Shown: one piece after another, positions 1 to 16,275 of the stretch
Layout: every line of letters starts with the position of its first letter
Position numbering within the stretch: the first letter of the stretch is position 1
Assembly: GCA_011800155.1 (NCBI GenBank)
Contig: CM022371.1
Span: forward strand, 2,790,001-2,854,000
DNA: 64,000 nucleotides
Origin: Flammulina velutipes
Taxonomy: Eukaryota; Basidiomycota; Agaricomycetes; Agaricales; Physalacriaceae
Reading direction: 5' to 3'
The notes under the pieces: model-generated
The model's input: only the letters and a program-made list of their open reading frames with translations
Told to the model about the DNA's origin: nothing
Database searches by the model: none
Made by a program: the position numbers and the translations under genes

Positions 1-4164
<4,164 letters not shown>

Positions 4165-4456
4165 TGTGGTCTTTTTCTCCGGGATTGTTTGTCATGCTTT
4201 CGTTATTTAGGTCGCCCATGTACCCTATGTGCTTGTAGAAGATTATTTCCATTTGTATTTGAATGAAATCACGCATTGTACCTCGGCACGAAGGATGAGC
4301 TGGAGACAGGATGTTTTCACTACCCTTGCCAAAGAACTTTGACAAGCATGTCGTTCGTAGCTGATGCAAAAATATAACGGCCCACACAAAATATCAGTTA
4401 AAAAGGAAAGACAAACTCGGAATAGTAGTTACTGCCCACTTGCTCAATTAAAATAA

Positions 4457-4529
4457 GCCCCCGTTGTCTAATGGTTATGATATCAGACTTCTAATCTGAA
4501 GGTTGCGAGTTCGAGTCTCGCCGGGGGTT
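4457..4529 (+). tRNA. tRNA-Arg (anticodon UCU)
   Basis: A complete cloverleaf can be folded by eye. The acceptor stem is GCCCCCG (4457-4463) with CGGGGGT (4522-4528), with one G-T pair. The anticodon stem is TCAGA/TCTGA around loop CTTCTAA, giving anticodon TCT that reads AGA codons. The T arm is GCGAG-TTCGAGT-CTCGC (4505-4521), which contains the B box GGTTCGA-like core. There is no intron in the anticodon loop. A short T run directly downstream may serve as Pol III terminator. Confidence 0.93.
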
Positions 4530-4661
4530 TGTCTTGCGAGCTGGATAAGACTTTTTGTCCCCTCGAGGTTAACATAACATGGCAGCGCAAGCTACAATGT
4601 GCCAGTGATGGGACAGCGCTGATAAGCGCTCACAAATGACCCTCGTTGGATGTAACAACAT

Positions 4662-6943
4662 TTATCGCACCATGAACTTGTACGTAGAATAACCACCAAT
4701 GAGAGCAAAGGCCGCAAGGCAAGCCACAATCGAAACAAACCACGCATACCCATCCACACCCTCACCCGGCACATGAACATTCATACCCCATAAACCTAGA
4801 TATTGTGAATTTCGGCCATGAAACACCTATGTCGCACGTACCTGTCACCAAATTCATGGGGATGAGAACAGTACCCAGTGCAGTCAACTTGGAAAGGACA
4901 TCATTGATCTGGTTATTAGCGTCTGTCATCTCGATTGATATTTGGGCCAGGTAGTTGGAATGCGAACGCGACAGAATCTTTTCGTAATGATTCAGATTCT
5001 GCGTCATGGTGATAAGATGGTCTTGAATATCCGACAAGTACAAGCCCTAGAGTCTGCATCAGTACCGCGGAAAGCATAAGGGGGAAGAATCTCCTCACAA
5101 TATCGGAAGTCGGCGCCACCTGCCAGTTCTCATTACACCTCTTTGCCAGCCCTTTAACGACATCAGCTTTATTTCCCATAAGCCTCAACAAGCCCATGAC
5201 TTTCTTTCGGCACGTTCCTATGCGCCTCAGCATGTCACTCTGCTCGGCCTCCTTGAGTATGAGGACAAGCTCGTCAATGCTGTCAACCTCATACTCGATA
5301 CTCTGGATAAGCGGGCCAAATGCGTCGGTAATGTCATCGATAAGCGCATATGATATCCAATCCGAAGTGACACTGATATAGTCCTTGAGTTGTTTTATGC
5401 GGCGACGGACATTTTGAGGATGTGGAGTGGGTCGGAAGTGGAACTATAAAGGAAATGAGAGGCTTGGCCGCAGCAAAGAGAACGAAACTTACAGATAACG
5501 TTCCTTCTCGGAAGACTATAATGTACATGTTGAGCGGCTCTAAGTGTGTCGGGCTGTATGGGTCTTGATCGAAACTTCGGAAACAGACTAGATAATAATT
5601 ACGGAAAAGCTCTATCTTTTCGCGTATTTCCTCCATTTGAATATCCTCTGTGGTGAGGGGATGTATATTAAAAACCTGGGCAGCGTGAGCATGGGACATG
5701 AACGGCAGTGTACGCATACCTTGCTTAGCATTTTCATTTCCTCATCTGTAGGACTCTGAACATCGAGCCACCACGTTGAGCCTTCCGAGTCGTCATGGCG
5801 AACGCCTTTCTCTGGGAAGTAGCTCTGACTGTTACCTCGCTGGGGAACGCGAGGGCCAAACATGGAAGTGGGCTGAGGAGGGGACGATGACGATCTGAGG
5901 CCAGTAAATAGGTCCTCAAATGTTTGCCCGTCCGCGGGGAGTTCGCTGAGACTTCGCGCGTGTATAGTGGCGGAGAGTGCGTTGGAATAGAACGAGAAAC
6001 GATACGGTCGGTCGTGACCAGCGCTGTGTTCTGCAAAATTAGGCCCCGGAGCGACTGGCGGGGGGAGATCGTCCGTGGACGAATGGGCTGTGCCACCAAA
6101 GGACATGCCCAGACGGCCCGGTATGGACGTCGACGTGTTCCCTTCGAAGAGAGCGAGCTTCTTGCCGGCCCCCTTCTTCATGCGCGGATTTGCGTTGCTC
6201 TGGCTGAGCTTACGTTGACGCGAGCGCGGAGTAGGAATGGTGAACACGGACGGGCCATCCAGGGGTTCCGCCTGCTCCGATGCGCGGGAGGGAGGGATCG
6301 AGAATTTGGTGGTCGGCGAGGTTATGCCAAGCATTGACTTTTCAGCCTCTGCAAACTCCTCCATAGTGGTAAAGTCAAAGTGAGAGCGGGATGCATTGGC
6401 CTGGTACGTTGGCAGACCAAAGGTGGGAGCCGGTTGCTCGTGGTCCCCGGTATGATGGTTATTTGTCGAGACGATTAGCGAGGGATCTTGGCCAGTACGG
6501 ATATGGCCCAGCTGGAGGTCGGTGAAAGACGATGGTCGTTTGGTCAACATTGACTCTGCGTCGTCCACGTTGTCTGCGAGCAGCATGGGTGCATCTCCGC
6601 GAGCTATATGTATCTCGTTCTCTTCATGTGGCGACAGAACTGAAATTGGCTGAAATGTCTCATCAGACTGGCTTGCATGATCGTAAGGCGAAGCTACTGG
6701 CGACGCATTGCTCGTGATGGTTTCTCGCCGCGCTCGAGAGAGATGCATGGCCATGTCCACGTCCATCGTCCGCTGTCGTTCCCGGATCTCAAGGTCATTC
6801 GGGTCGTAAGAGCGCACCAGCGTTGGAGAATGTCGAGGTCGGTCGTCACTGGGGCTCCCGCTGTCTCGTCGTCGAACAGGTGAGCCTCCACGTATCGACA
6901 TTGGCGATGTCGATAGCGCGTTGTCGTTTGGGGGCGAGCTCAT
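4662..6943 (-). CDS. CorA-family Mg2+ transporter (Mnr2/Alr type)
   Basis: Protein of roughly 700 residues with five exons. The N-terminal 400 or so residues are hydrophilic, Ser/Pro-rich and probably cytosolic. The CorA domain follows, with EKIELFRNYYLVCFRSF and a long helical stretch. The signature LWGMN is encoded at about 4784-4798, directly before the second of two C-terminal membrane segments; the first is around TALGTVLIPMNLVTG. An intron splits the codon just before the GMN motif. The GMN motif and the two C-terminal helices are diagnostic of CorA pentameric Mg2+ channels. The long hydrophilic N-terminus points to the fungal Alr1/Alr2 (plasma membrane) or Mnr2 (vacuole) branch rather than mitochondrial Mrs2. 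Which of the two cannot be decided here. It is divergent from the MRH receptor gene, with 121 bp between the start codons. Confidence 0.92.
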
Positions 6944-7064
6944 CGTTCGAGACAGCGACGACCAACGTCAAATAAACGTCAAGGATAATGTCAAGGACAG
7001 ATCGGTGGCTGTGCGACAAATGAACAGTCCTAAGCCGTCGGCAATTGCTTGACCACGTCCCATC
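6944..7064. promoter_or_regulatory. Divergent promoter between CorA transporter and MRH receptor
   Basis: Only 121 bp separate the two start codons, so both 5' UTRs and core promoters must be packed here or overlap the genes. I see no clear TATA box. Confidence 0.5.
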
Positions 7065-8389
7065 ATGCGCCTCCTCTTGTTTGCTTTACCATTCCTACTC
7101 CTCGTCGCTGGGAAGGACGACGACGCGTGCACCATAAACACAAAAGATGGACAACACTACGATCTGAGTTCGCTGAGTGCAAGGTGAGCGCAACGACGAT
7201 ACAGCATACATTGGCCGACCAACACGCCAACTAGCAAGGACTATTCCATCGCAACGTCCAAAGCAGACTCTCCTCTCATTCTCAATGTCTGCAAGCCCGT
7301 TGCAAGCGAAACATGGGGTATAGACGATCCCAAGAAAGTCGGTGGATACATACGACGGGCGCACAGTGATTTCTCTGTCGGGTGCGAGATCTTTGTACAA
7401 TCTCATCTTTGTACGCTAATTGTAATGCAGCCAACCAAACACGACACTCTACCACGGTGCTGGATCACTTCAGCTGTATATGCTAGGAGGATCCAAGTGT
7501 GCGAGTGGCTCTACCGCCTCGACCATCATCGACTTTATCTGCGACAAGTCTGTCTTTTCTGCGGGTGAACCCAGACTACTTGCTCAACTTCCACCCGGAG
7601 ACAATGAGGCTTGTTCTTTCTTTGTTGAATGGAGAACACATGTACGCCTTGTACTAGCTGTCGCTGTAACACTTCCTCATGATATCCTATATAGGTCGCT
7701 TGTCCGACTGGTTCGCGCTCTGGCCCCTGGGGCTTCTTTGTAACATTAATCGTCCTGTACGTCTCTTCTCGCAACTAAGCGCAAGAAACTGATCGCATAA
7801 CAGTGGTTCTATCCTGCTCATGGTCTATCTCACCCTTGGAACGCTATACAACCGCTTCGTGCTGAATCTTCGCGGTTTTGATCAAGTCCCATCCTTCTCT
7901 GTTGAAGGGTTCCGCTATCACGTATCAGAAGCTCTTGACTGGTTCAAGGATGTCATGGGTGGACTTTACGAAGGTGGCCAAGAAGGTCGCTACGATATTT
8001 TACCTCGAACGAACCCCGTCAGTCATCAAAGTGGCGTTGATAGCGGTGACCCAGCTGCTGGTGGCTTCGTACGTCCAGCAAGGACCGATTTTGTCCGTTC
8101 ATCTACTCCATCCACAAATCCCGTCAGTCACCAAAGTCAGGTGAACGCGTCTCAATCGCAGCCACCACCTCCACCACCACCTCAACAACAACAGCAGCAG
8201 CAGCAGCAACCACCGGTGCAGCAGCGCTCAGTGCCTGTCAAAGAGGAAGAAAGACCCTTCATGCTTGGAGACGACGAGGATGAGACGGACGACGGTCCGG
8301 CTGTACCCACAGAAACTTCACCTGCCTCCAACGCGTCTGTACCGCCTCCCAAGGCAGATGTTGCAGGTGACGGCTCTATTCGCTTGTGA
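7065..8389 (+). CDS. MRH-domain type I membrane receptor (mannose-6-phosphate receptor/Mrl1-like)
   Basis: Multi-exon gene with introns near 7182-7233, 7382-7431, 7637-7694 and 7758-7802. It has a signal peptide (MRLLLFALPFLLLVAG), then a lumenal domain with six cysteines and the block CSFFVEWRTHVACP, which carries the Glu typical of mannose-binding MRH domains. A membrane helix follows, then LYNRFVLNLRGFDQVPSF, which resembles the segment after the membrane helix in cation-dependent mannose-6-phosphate receptors. The family sorts glycoproteins between Golgi and vacuole/endosome. The cytosolic tail is unusual: TNPVSHQS occurs twice, followed by a Pro run and a Gln run, and it ends in an acidic cluster (RPFMLGDDEDE) that could act as an adaptor-binding sorting signal. 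Atg27 is a possible alternative but is usually shorter and lacks this juxtamembrane block. Confidence 0.8.
8165..8225 (+). repeat. Pro/Gln-coding trinucleotide repeat in receptor tail
   Basis: A CCA/CCT-rich run is followed by CAA/CAG repeats, encoding about seven Pro and then about nine Gln in frame within the MRH receptor tail. Such runs commonly vary in length between strains. Confidence 0.85.
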
Positions 8390-8905
8390 TGGACCATGTG
8401 TTGTATGTATATACCTATATTTCATCCTTGATGTCTTGTGCTTGTTCCACTCAGCCTTATCTGTCTGATTCTGCGTGTTGTCACTTACTTCGTTTATTTA
8501 TAGAAGTGGCATCTACGACGGCGAATTCCGAGTTCAGTTCTATCTAGACATTGGCGACTGGATAAATCATGATATCTCAACAGCCACCACACATGATCGC
8601 GAGCTGCACCACATTCGATGCGTCGCTGAGATGCATACCTCTACACACCCGGAAAAACTTGCTTGTCCACAGGTACCTTGAACTCTTCGACTCTGTGCTT
8701 GTGTTAGAGCAGCCCGGCCAACTCTTGACGTTCCTTTCGAGCCATGGACTCACTCAGGCTCATGACTCTTCCAGTACGAAGACCAAATTCGTACTGGACT
8801 GATGATGCCGACTTATCAGCGGAACATTGTGCTCTTATCTCACGAAGAGTGCTTTAAAGCTCCAGATTTGATAGAAGAAGAGAGAGATAACTTTGTTCCC
8901 TCCCA
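8390..8905. other. Intergenic region between MRH receptor and OPT transporter
   Basis: This holds the receptor 3' UTR and the OPT promoter. Short open frames are present but show no recognisable domain or convincing splice structure. I see no RNA gene. Confidence 0.5.
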
Positions 8906-11900
8906 ATGACCATTCCAGAGAACACGTCGGCCAATGTGGAGAAGCCCCCACCTCCACCGGTCAATCGTGTCGAATCCTACGACGATGAGAAGGTGTCCAT
9001 CAAGGCAGACCAAGATAAGGCAAACGTAGCAGTGGGGTTCTTCCCTGGCGATGTTTTCGAAGAGGTTCGTGACATAGATATTGGTGAGGATGGGAAGGAG
9101 CGTCCAATTGGTGGGTCGCCCTCTTTCTTTATCATTCATACCTAACAGAAACCGTTCTGCTAGAAACCGCCGAAGATTGGTCGCTTCGTCTTATCTCACT
9201 TGATGACGATCCAACGCTTCCTGTCTGGACCTTCCGCTTAGCTTTTTGCTCTGTTGGACTTTCCTGCTTCGGTGCTGTACTCAGTCAAATCTTCGTGAGT
9301 TTCTAGAACTATACTCAACATTGCTGAATACATTTCCCAAAAGTCCTTTCGCCCACAGACCGTATATGTTTCCCAATTGTTCTTACAGACAGCTGCGTAT
9401 GGCCTGGGACGTCTCCTCGAAGAGTTCATCCCGGGTCCTGGTTCCAAATACTCTCTGTTGAAGACCGAAGACACTGCATTCTGGCGTTTTATGAATCCCG
9501 GTCGCTTCAATATCAAGGAGCACGTTGGGACACTTATCATGTCCGCAGCTGCGACCCACGGAGCGCTCGCCATCAACATATTCTCTGCCGACGATTTATT
9601 CTACGGATTTCAACCTAATCCTGCCATTGCTATCTTCACACTTCTGGGAAGCCAACTTTTGGGGTATGGACTCGCAGGTATGGTTCGCCGGGATACCAAG
9701 TCATAGGACAAATTGTTGACTATCAATGACAGGAATGATGCGGTCCTTCCTTGTCTACCCAACTTATATCGTATTCCCAAATTTGATGCCGACCATCCAA
9801 ATGTTCGATGTGTTACACCGGAGTACGGACAACTTCCTGCAAAAGAAACGCATCAAATTCTTCTGGGTCCTCTTTGTTGGCATATGTGCGTAATTCCGTC
9901 CATTCCAGCCTTCGAACAGACAGGTATTGATTCGTTCCTAGTCTTTTGGGAATGGATCCCGGAGTATATCGCCCCTCTGATGACCGGTGTATCGATTTTC
10001 TGTCTTGCACGACGCGACAGCGCTTGGGTTACTCGCATCTTTGGCGGAGCCGCTGGGAACGAAGGCTTGGGATTGTTCTCTCTGTGCTTCGACTGGAATT
10101 ATATCGGGTCGGGTGGCTCTGCGTATGGCGCTCTCTTCCAGCCATTGGCGACGCAGCTCTCGTTGTTTTTCGGTGTTTTCCTCTGCATGTGAGTAGCAGC
10201 TCCCGAATTTCTTTAGAGACAAACTAAAACACACACCTCAGTCTTAGCTTCATTGGAGTGTACGCGACCAACCAGTGGAACGCACAGAATTTCCCATTCC
10301 TCACTCAGGTATCTATCGGTTTTGAGGCTGCATCTCAGAGTATATCTGACGTGTGTGTAGCTGCTTTTCTATCAGAACGGCACGCAATACAACCAGACAC
10401 TGATATTGAATGACGATTACACGGTCAACGCGGAGAAGCTCGCTGAGCAGGGTCTTCCTTGGTTCGCTGCCTCTCAAGTTGTAACAAATATTGGATCCAG
10501 TCTCGCGTTCGGCGCCACTATTACACATATGATTGTGTGGAATGGAAAGCAAGTTTGGGATAGTATCAAGACCACACGTACGAGCGGCGTGTCCGATGGT
10601 CAGTGTTATATTTCTTGTCATATAATATATGTAACTTACCAACTGAGTTACCTGGCAGCCCACTACGAGAAGATGAAGGTGTACAAAGAGGTTCCCATGT
10701 GGTGGTACATCGCCATGTTCGTTTCGTCGATGGCAATGGCCCTCGCGACTAACTACACTGGAGAGGCGCAGCTCCCGTGGTATGTCATCTCCTATACACT
10801 CCCCCGAGTTGCACGCTAAAGCAGGTCATAGGTGGGCATTCTTTATCGCTGTGGGGTTTGCTGCCATTTTTTTGCCGATTATTTCGACGTTGTATGCCAT
10901 TCTGTGCTACGTACCGGGTACCGAGGACATTGCTCAAGTGGGTTGCTCCATCGTGAGCTGATAACCGTCGTGTTTGACTTGTGAGAATAGATGCTTGGCG
11001 CCGCACTTGTTCCGGGCAAACCCCATGCCAACATGTACTTTACCATGGTACGTTGCCATAATATGCCTACACATACTGCTAGCTCATGGATGGGAAAGTA
11101 TGCATATAACAGTACTGAACAAGGTCGCTCGATGACTCGTGACTTGAAGATGGGACAGTATACCAAACTCCCGCCTCGCGTTACATTCACCATGTAAGCG
11201 CCACACATTTCTCGACATCTGTTTCTTATATTTCATTCCGTAGGCAATGCGTGGGCGCTATAATCGGAGCTATTCTCAACTACGTGATCATGAAAGTGGT
11301 CATCAAAGAGAATCGCACAATCCTGCTCAGCGTTCAAGGAACCAACGTGTGGTCTGGCGCTAATATCCAGTCTTTCAACAGCAATGCTGTGACTTGGGGT
11401 GGCTTGTCTAGGGAACTTTATAGCCCTTCAGGAAGATATGGTGTATGTTGTCTTCTCTTGATGAGGAGCCCTGTGCTCACCATGGACTCTTCCTCCTCAC
11501 AGATGATACCAATGTCTATCCTCATTGGCCTTGTCGTGCCGCTTCCGTTCTGGCTACTTCATCGTCGTTTCCCCAAAGCCAACTTTGACGGTGTCATCAC
11601 GCCCATGATATGTACACAGATTGGAGCATTGGCTGGTGGAATTAACTCCTCTATCTTTGGCACGTTCATCCTGTGCTTGATCAGTCAATTCTGGATTCGA
11701 AAGTACCACCCACAGTGGTTTAGGAAGTACAACTTCTTGATGTCTGCTGCGCTCGATGGTGGGACTGAGGTTATGGTGTTTGTGTATAGCTTTGCGGTAC
11801 GTTGTGCTACTCGGTGTATTTGGAAGTTTGAATGCTCATGTGGCGTAGGTCGGAGGAGCGGGTGGGCGTGTCGTGAATATGCCCAACTGGGCATTCAATC

Positions 11901-11938
11901 CAGTTGGAAATCCTGACTATTGTAAGAGGCTGACTTGA
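8906..11938 (+). CDS. OPT-family oligopeptide transporter
   Basis: Long gene with many short introns. Joined exons give a protein of roughly 770-800 residues with numerous hydrophobic helices. Family features include LDDDPTLPVWTFR before the first helix, the SxxPQ-type FRPQTVYVSQ segment, NPGRFNIKEH, FDWNYIGSGGSAYGALF, YTKLPPR and the terminal block MPNWAFNPVGNPDYC. OPT proteins are proton-coupled importers of tetra- or pentapeptides, glutathione or metal-ligand complexes in fungal plasma membranes. NIKEH and the NPDYC-like C-terminus favour the peptide-transporter clade over the YSL-type metal clade. The start at 8906 opens a hydrophilic acidic N-terminus normal for the family. Substrate cannot be told from sequence. 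Confidence 0.93.
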
Positions 11939-12850
11939 GCTGCTACCTATTAGAGGGGGTCGGATTCGTGTAATTCGAGGTAGCTGAGATGGTAATTATG
12001 TAGAATGAATATGCAAACCTCCCTGGAGGCACCGTTGATTATTGAGAGACATCTTGCTGTGGGACTAGACAGCGCCTTTTACAGCCATCTTCGCGACGTA
12101 AGCGCGCCATCTGTTTTGATTCGGATGCCATGTTGGTGGAAGGTGTACCCGCTTCCGAAACGCTATACTAATGATTCGGTGCGGCGATTGTTACTTAGCA
12201 ATAGTCGAGTCAGGATGCGAAAGGGTGAACAAACTGCAGAGAGAGGGAAGGCGGAAGGAAAACTTTTATGGGCAATAGAGTGGCCAAATATGTATTTTGC
12301 GCCTTGTACTGCGACGCTCAGGTGTACTTTTCTACTCTACGCGCTGTCGGCTGGCAGGGGACGCGATGCGGATGAATCGGAATCGCGATGGGAAAAACAG
12401 CGAGCAGAAAGCGCTTTTCTACTGCAATTCGGTCACAGGATAATCTACGGGACATGCGCATCCTGGCGCAGAGAGCTGCGAGGCAGAGCTCGGCCCCAGA
12501 ATGGGATGGAATGCGGTGAAATGATATAGGGATGAGTGAAATGAGCGGAAAAAGCAAAGGAAAATGAATTAAAGAGGGGAGTAAAAGAGCGAAAAGTCTA
12601 GGGCAGGTGCCGGACTTGTAGGACACGGAACTGTTGGGAGCTTCAGCCACCTGTCCCTTTCTTGCCGCTTCCCATCACCCGTTTCCCTCCCTCTTGCCGA
12701 CGTCGTCCTCGTCGACGTCCTCGTTCTCCAGACGCCTCTGCTCGTCGCGACGCCCATCCTGCTCCCCATTGTCCTCCGTCCCCGCCCACGTCAGGCCATC
12801 CAAGCTCCTGCTGCTGCTGCTTTTTCTTCGTCTTTTTCGTCACAGCCTCG
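11939..12850. other. Intergenic region between OPT transporter and ITC1-like gene
   Basis: About 0.9 kb. The left part contains an open frame (12005-12529) with no recognisable domain, which I do not call. The right part (from about 12600) is strongly pyrimidine-rich on the + strand, as expected for the promoter and 5' UTR of the downstream gene. A short CTG repeat lies near 12811-12823. Confidence 0.5.
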
Positions 12851-15800
12851 ATGCCTACATGTAGACGCAAGCGAGTCGTTCTCACCCAGCCCTCCGAGGA
12901 ACTCCTCGATTCACTCAAAACGACTCCCAAGAGAGATGTATTCTTTCTCAAACAGACGGGAGAGATATTCGAAACATATGAGTGCGTGCCCATGTTCCTC
13001 TATCAACTTGTCATTTCTCATCGTGACTAGGGCATATGCTGCGCGCATGTCGTTCTACCGACTAAAACAATTCCAATGTGAGGTCACTGGCAAGAGTGGT
13101 CTCGACTACTTTCAAGCGCTGGAAAGCGAGCGCCAGGAAGCAAGAACCCTCCACTCACGCTTTTCCGCCGCCCTCAAGCCTGCTGTCCTCAAGGCTGTCC
13201 AATGGCGTATGTTCTCCGTCGCGTCTCCCATCTTTTACGCGACGACTGATTCCCATGTAGAGGTCGTCGGTCGTCTAGATCATCTCGTCGAAGCTGTATA
13301 CGAACGCTACAAGGACCGTTACTTCCAGGGCGAAAGTGCGTCGCGTTCATTCCATCCATCCCCCGCTAACCCTCCCCCTCAGGAGTTGTGGTAGAACTTG
13401 GTGGCAAGAAGTGAGTTCCCATCGCCCCTCTTCCTTCTTCCGCCACTTACGCTGAGTGCAGATTCTACGGCAATGTCGACACCGTATACCCTCCCACATA
13501 TTTTGAAGACATCGATGCTAGAGATTCTCTCAAGGAGGCCCGCTCGTCTGGCGCGTTAGACGTTGAGATAGAAGAACCGCACAGTTTCACCTCCGACCTC
13601 AAGATCTCCGCCAAAGAGTTCAATGCCATCGACCCTCCCGATAAATATTATTACTGGGTTACGATCTTAGAGCCAGAAAAGGACAAGAGTCACGATAAAG
13701 CGAAAACAACGCAAGAAAAGGCAAAGGAGGAGGAAGCTATCGGCAGCCTGATGGAAGTGACCTGTCATCTCATGAGGTACGTTTATAATCGCTCTTTGTG
13801 TTTCCTGGAACTCAGCGCACGTACAACAGCCGCGATCGCCTTTCCTTTTCCAAGTCTATCCTCCGTCGTTTTATTCGTGATTGTGTTGACCGTGACGCCG
13901 CTATCGCTTCGCCCTGGACAGTGAAACCTGCCATCGCCAAGAAATACGGCGTTGAGTGTGTCATGCCGGAGGAAACACGGCGGGACGTCGAGACTTTGAA
14001 GAAAGGCGAAAGTGAGAAACGGAAGAAGGTCTGGGAGGATAAGGATGGTCCCCCGGCAAAGAAAAAGAAAATGACGCCTGCCCAGGAAGAACGAGGTCTG
14101 TCATACTAACCGTCTTTCCCTCCTTCGCAACTAACTTGCCTCTTTTAGCCGAAAAGAAAGAACGCGAGTCCCGCGAAAAGGCCGAGAAACAGCGACTGGC
14201 GAGAGAAGAAGCAGAACGTATCGCTGCCGACAAGAAGAAGAAGAAACCTCTGCGCTATCCAACTGAGGATCTGGACGTAAAACTGGCTGACAAGGACAAG
14301 AAAGCAGGCATGAAGGTTCAGAAACCGATTCCAAGCCGGACTGCTCTTCCATTCAACGAGATCCCCGGAGTATTTGAATCTTTCCTCATGAGTTGGAATT
14401 TCTTGGTTGTTTACGGGTATGTTGTGTCTACTTGGCAACCGTGTTGTATACTCATATTTTCCCAGCCAACCTCTCCATCTTTCTTCGTTTACTTTGGACG
14501 AATTTGAGCACGCCATAAGGCACTCTGTCGACGATCCTCCGTGCACTCTCTTAGCGGAGATCCATTCCATTCTCATCTATAATCTGCGGACGGTTCCTTT
14601 CCACAGACATAGCCTTGTTCTGTCACTCTTACGAGAGATAGAGGCCGAGGATGAGGATGACCCCTCATACGTGCTAGGGAACGATATCACCGTCTTGAAT
14701 GAGGCTCTGGCTGATGTTGGCAATAACTGGGAACGGGTTCCCCTCCGACCATCTGAAGGCCGCTATGGTTGGGAAGACGCACTGGTCGGTTGCCTAAAAG
14801 ACGTAAGTACACCAACTTGCATTTTGTACTCTATCTCACTCCACATTCAAGCATGCGAATCTCTCGAATTTTCCGCGCATTCGTGAGATCATGACGAAAC
14901 TCATGTTCGCACCAGACGAAAGTCAGAATGGGGCTTCACCTGAAGCTTCGGGATCACATTCCCCTGTTCCTTCCACACTTACTGTCCGTTCATCCCCTGC
15001 TGCTAGGTACCCCAGTCTACCCCCGGCCGATCGTATTGCGATTTTGTCCTTTATGACGAACCTCGCTATTTCCAGCAAATCCATCCATACCCACATGGAG
15101 TCTTGTGAAGAACAGCTGACTGCGCTGCGAAAGGAAAAGATAGAGGTTAATCGTTCGAAGAAGCAGTTGTGAGTTCATTTTCACTTTTCTCGATCACCAG
15201 CGGTCCTAACCTGTGTGTAGAACTGAGGAAATGAACGCCCTTCTTCCTGAGACTGGCAAGGATCCAGCAGTGCCGGAAGACGACGTGGTGATGCAGGAGC
15301 CGAGCGATTCTGAAATGGGTGGCTCAGATGCTGCCTCGGACTCTGGCAAGAAGACAGCGCGTCAAAAGGATTTACGACAGAAGATACAAACACAGGCCAA
15401 GCAACGCGAGGCAGCGAGGGTGAAGCAGGCATCAGCCAAGCAGGCGATGGCTGAGCACCGACGGCTAGATGAGGAGTTGAATAAGGTTGAACGGCGCCTC
15501 GAAGGCATCGAACGTGATTTCAGAAAGCTACTTGGAGGAGTGCGAGTGAAGCCTCTAGGGAAGGATAGGTTCCACAACAGAATATGGTGGTTCGATGGAC
15601 TAGGATCTGCATCGTTGGTTGGCACTGGCGGGACCTGTCAATACGGCACTGGACGCCTATTCATACAGGGCCCGAGTGATATGGACATGGACCTTTTGAA
15701 AGTCAGACAAGCTGAAGAGGATATTGAAGAGAGACGCAGAGAAGAAGAGGGCGAGGATGGGGTCTTGGGACCTACCGATTGGGCATCGTTCTCGGATCTG

Positions 15801-16095
15801 GAAGAGGTAAGGACATTCGACATTCTTCGCCTTATCGGTACTGACGTTTCGTTAGTTGGACGAGTTTGTTGCCTGGCTCAACCCGAAGGGTCAGAGAGAG
15901 GCTGCATTGAAGACAGTTTTGACGAAATGGTGGCCACATATCACGGCTGGCGTGAGGAAGCGTACCGTCGATCTTATAGCTGGGTCTAAGGTCCCAGAGG
16001 CGCGCAGGAGTACTCGCACGAAGAAGGATGCAGCTAACGACATTTCGAAGGAGCCGTATATGTTATGGTCCAACAAGCGCTCTGCGACGACCTAG
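12851..16095 (+). CDS. WAC/DDT-domain chromatin-remodelling subunit (Itc1/ACF1-like)
   Basis: The large regulatory subunit that partners an ISWI ATPase, as Itc1 with Isw2 in yeast and ACF1 or WSTF in animals, to space nucleosomes. Joined exons start with a WAC domain (KRDVFFLKQTGEIF, then YRLKQFQCEVTGKSGLDYF). A basic coiled-coil stretch follows (12850-14350 region, with KKKK tracts). Then comes a DDT domain (LPFNEIPGVFESFLMSWNFL, then YNLRTVPFHRHSLVLSLL). The C-terminal WHIM-like block includes KPLGKDRFHNRIWWF and YGTGRLFIQGPS. ATG 12851 is chosen because the WAC domain begins shortly after it and the frame upstream shows no conserved residues. The order WAC-DDT-WHIM without bromodomain or PHD matches fungal Itc1 rather than animal ACF1. 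Confidence 0.88.
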
Positions 16096-16275
16096 CCCTT
16101 TTAACGTTTGTTTTCTCTGTAATAGATTGTAAAGTTATCCCCTTCTTAATTCTTGGATTTACGCAGTCTGCGTTTCCTCATTCTAACATCGCTGCCTTTG
16201 ACCGGGTGAAAATAAGTTGGATAAGTAAGTATATGTACATGTTGACAACACAACATAACCGTTAGATCCATACCC

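Noticed and set aside
12005..12529. 174-residue + strand open frame after the OPT gene
   Set aside because: No recognisable motif or splice structure; composition unlike neighbouring coding regions.
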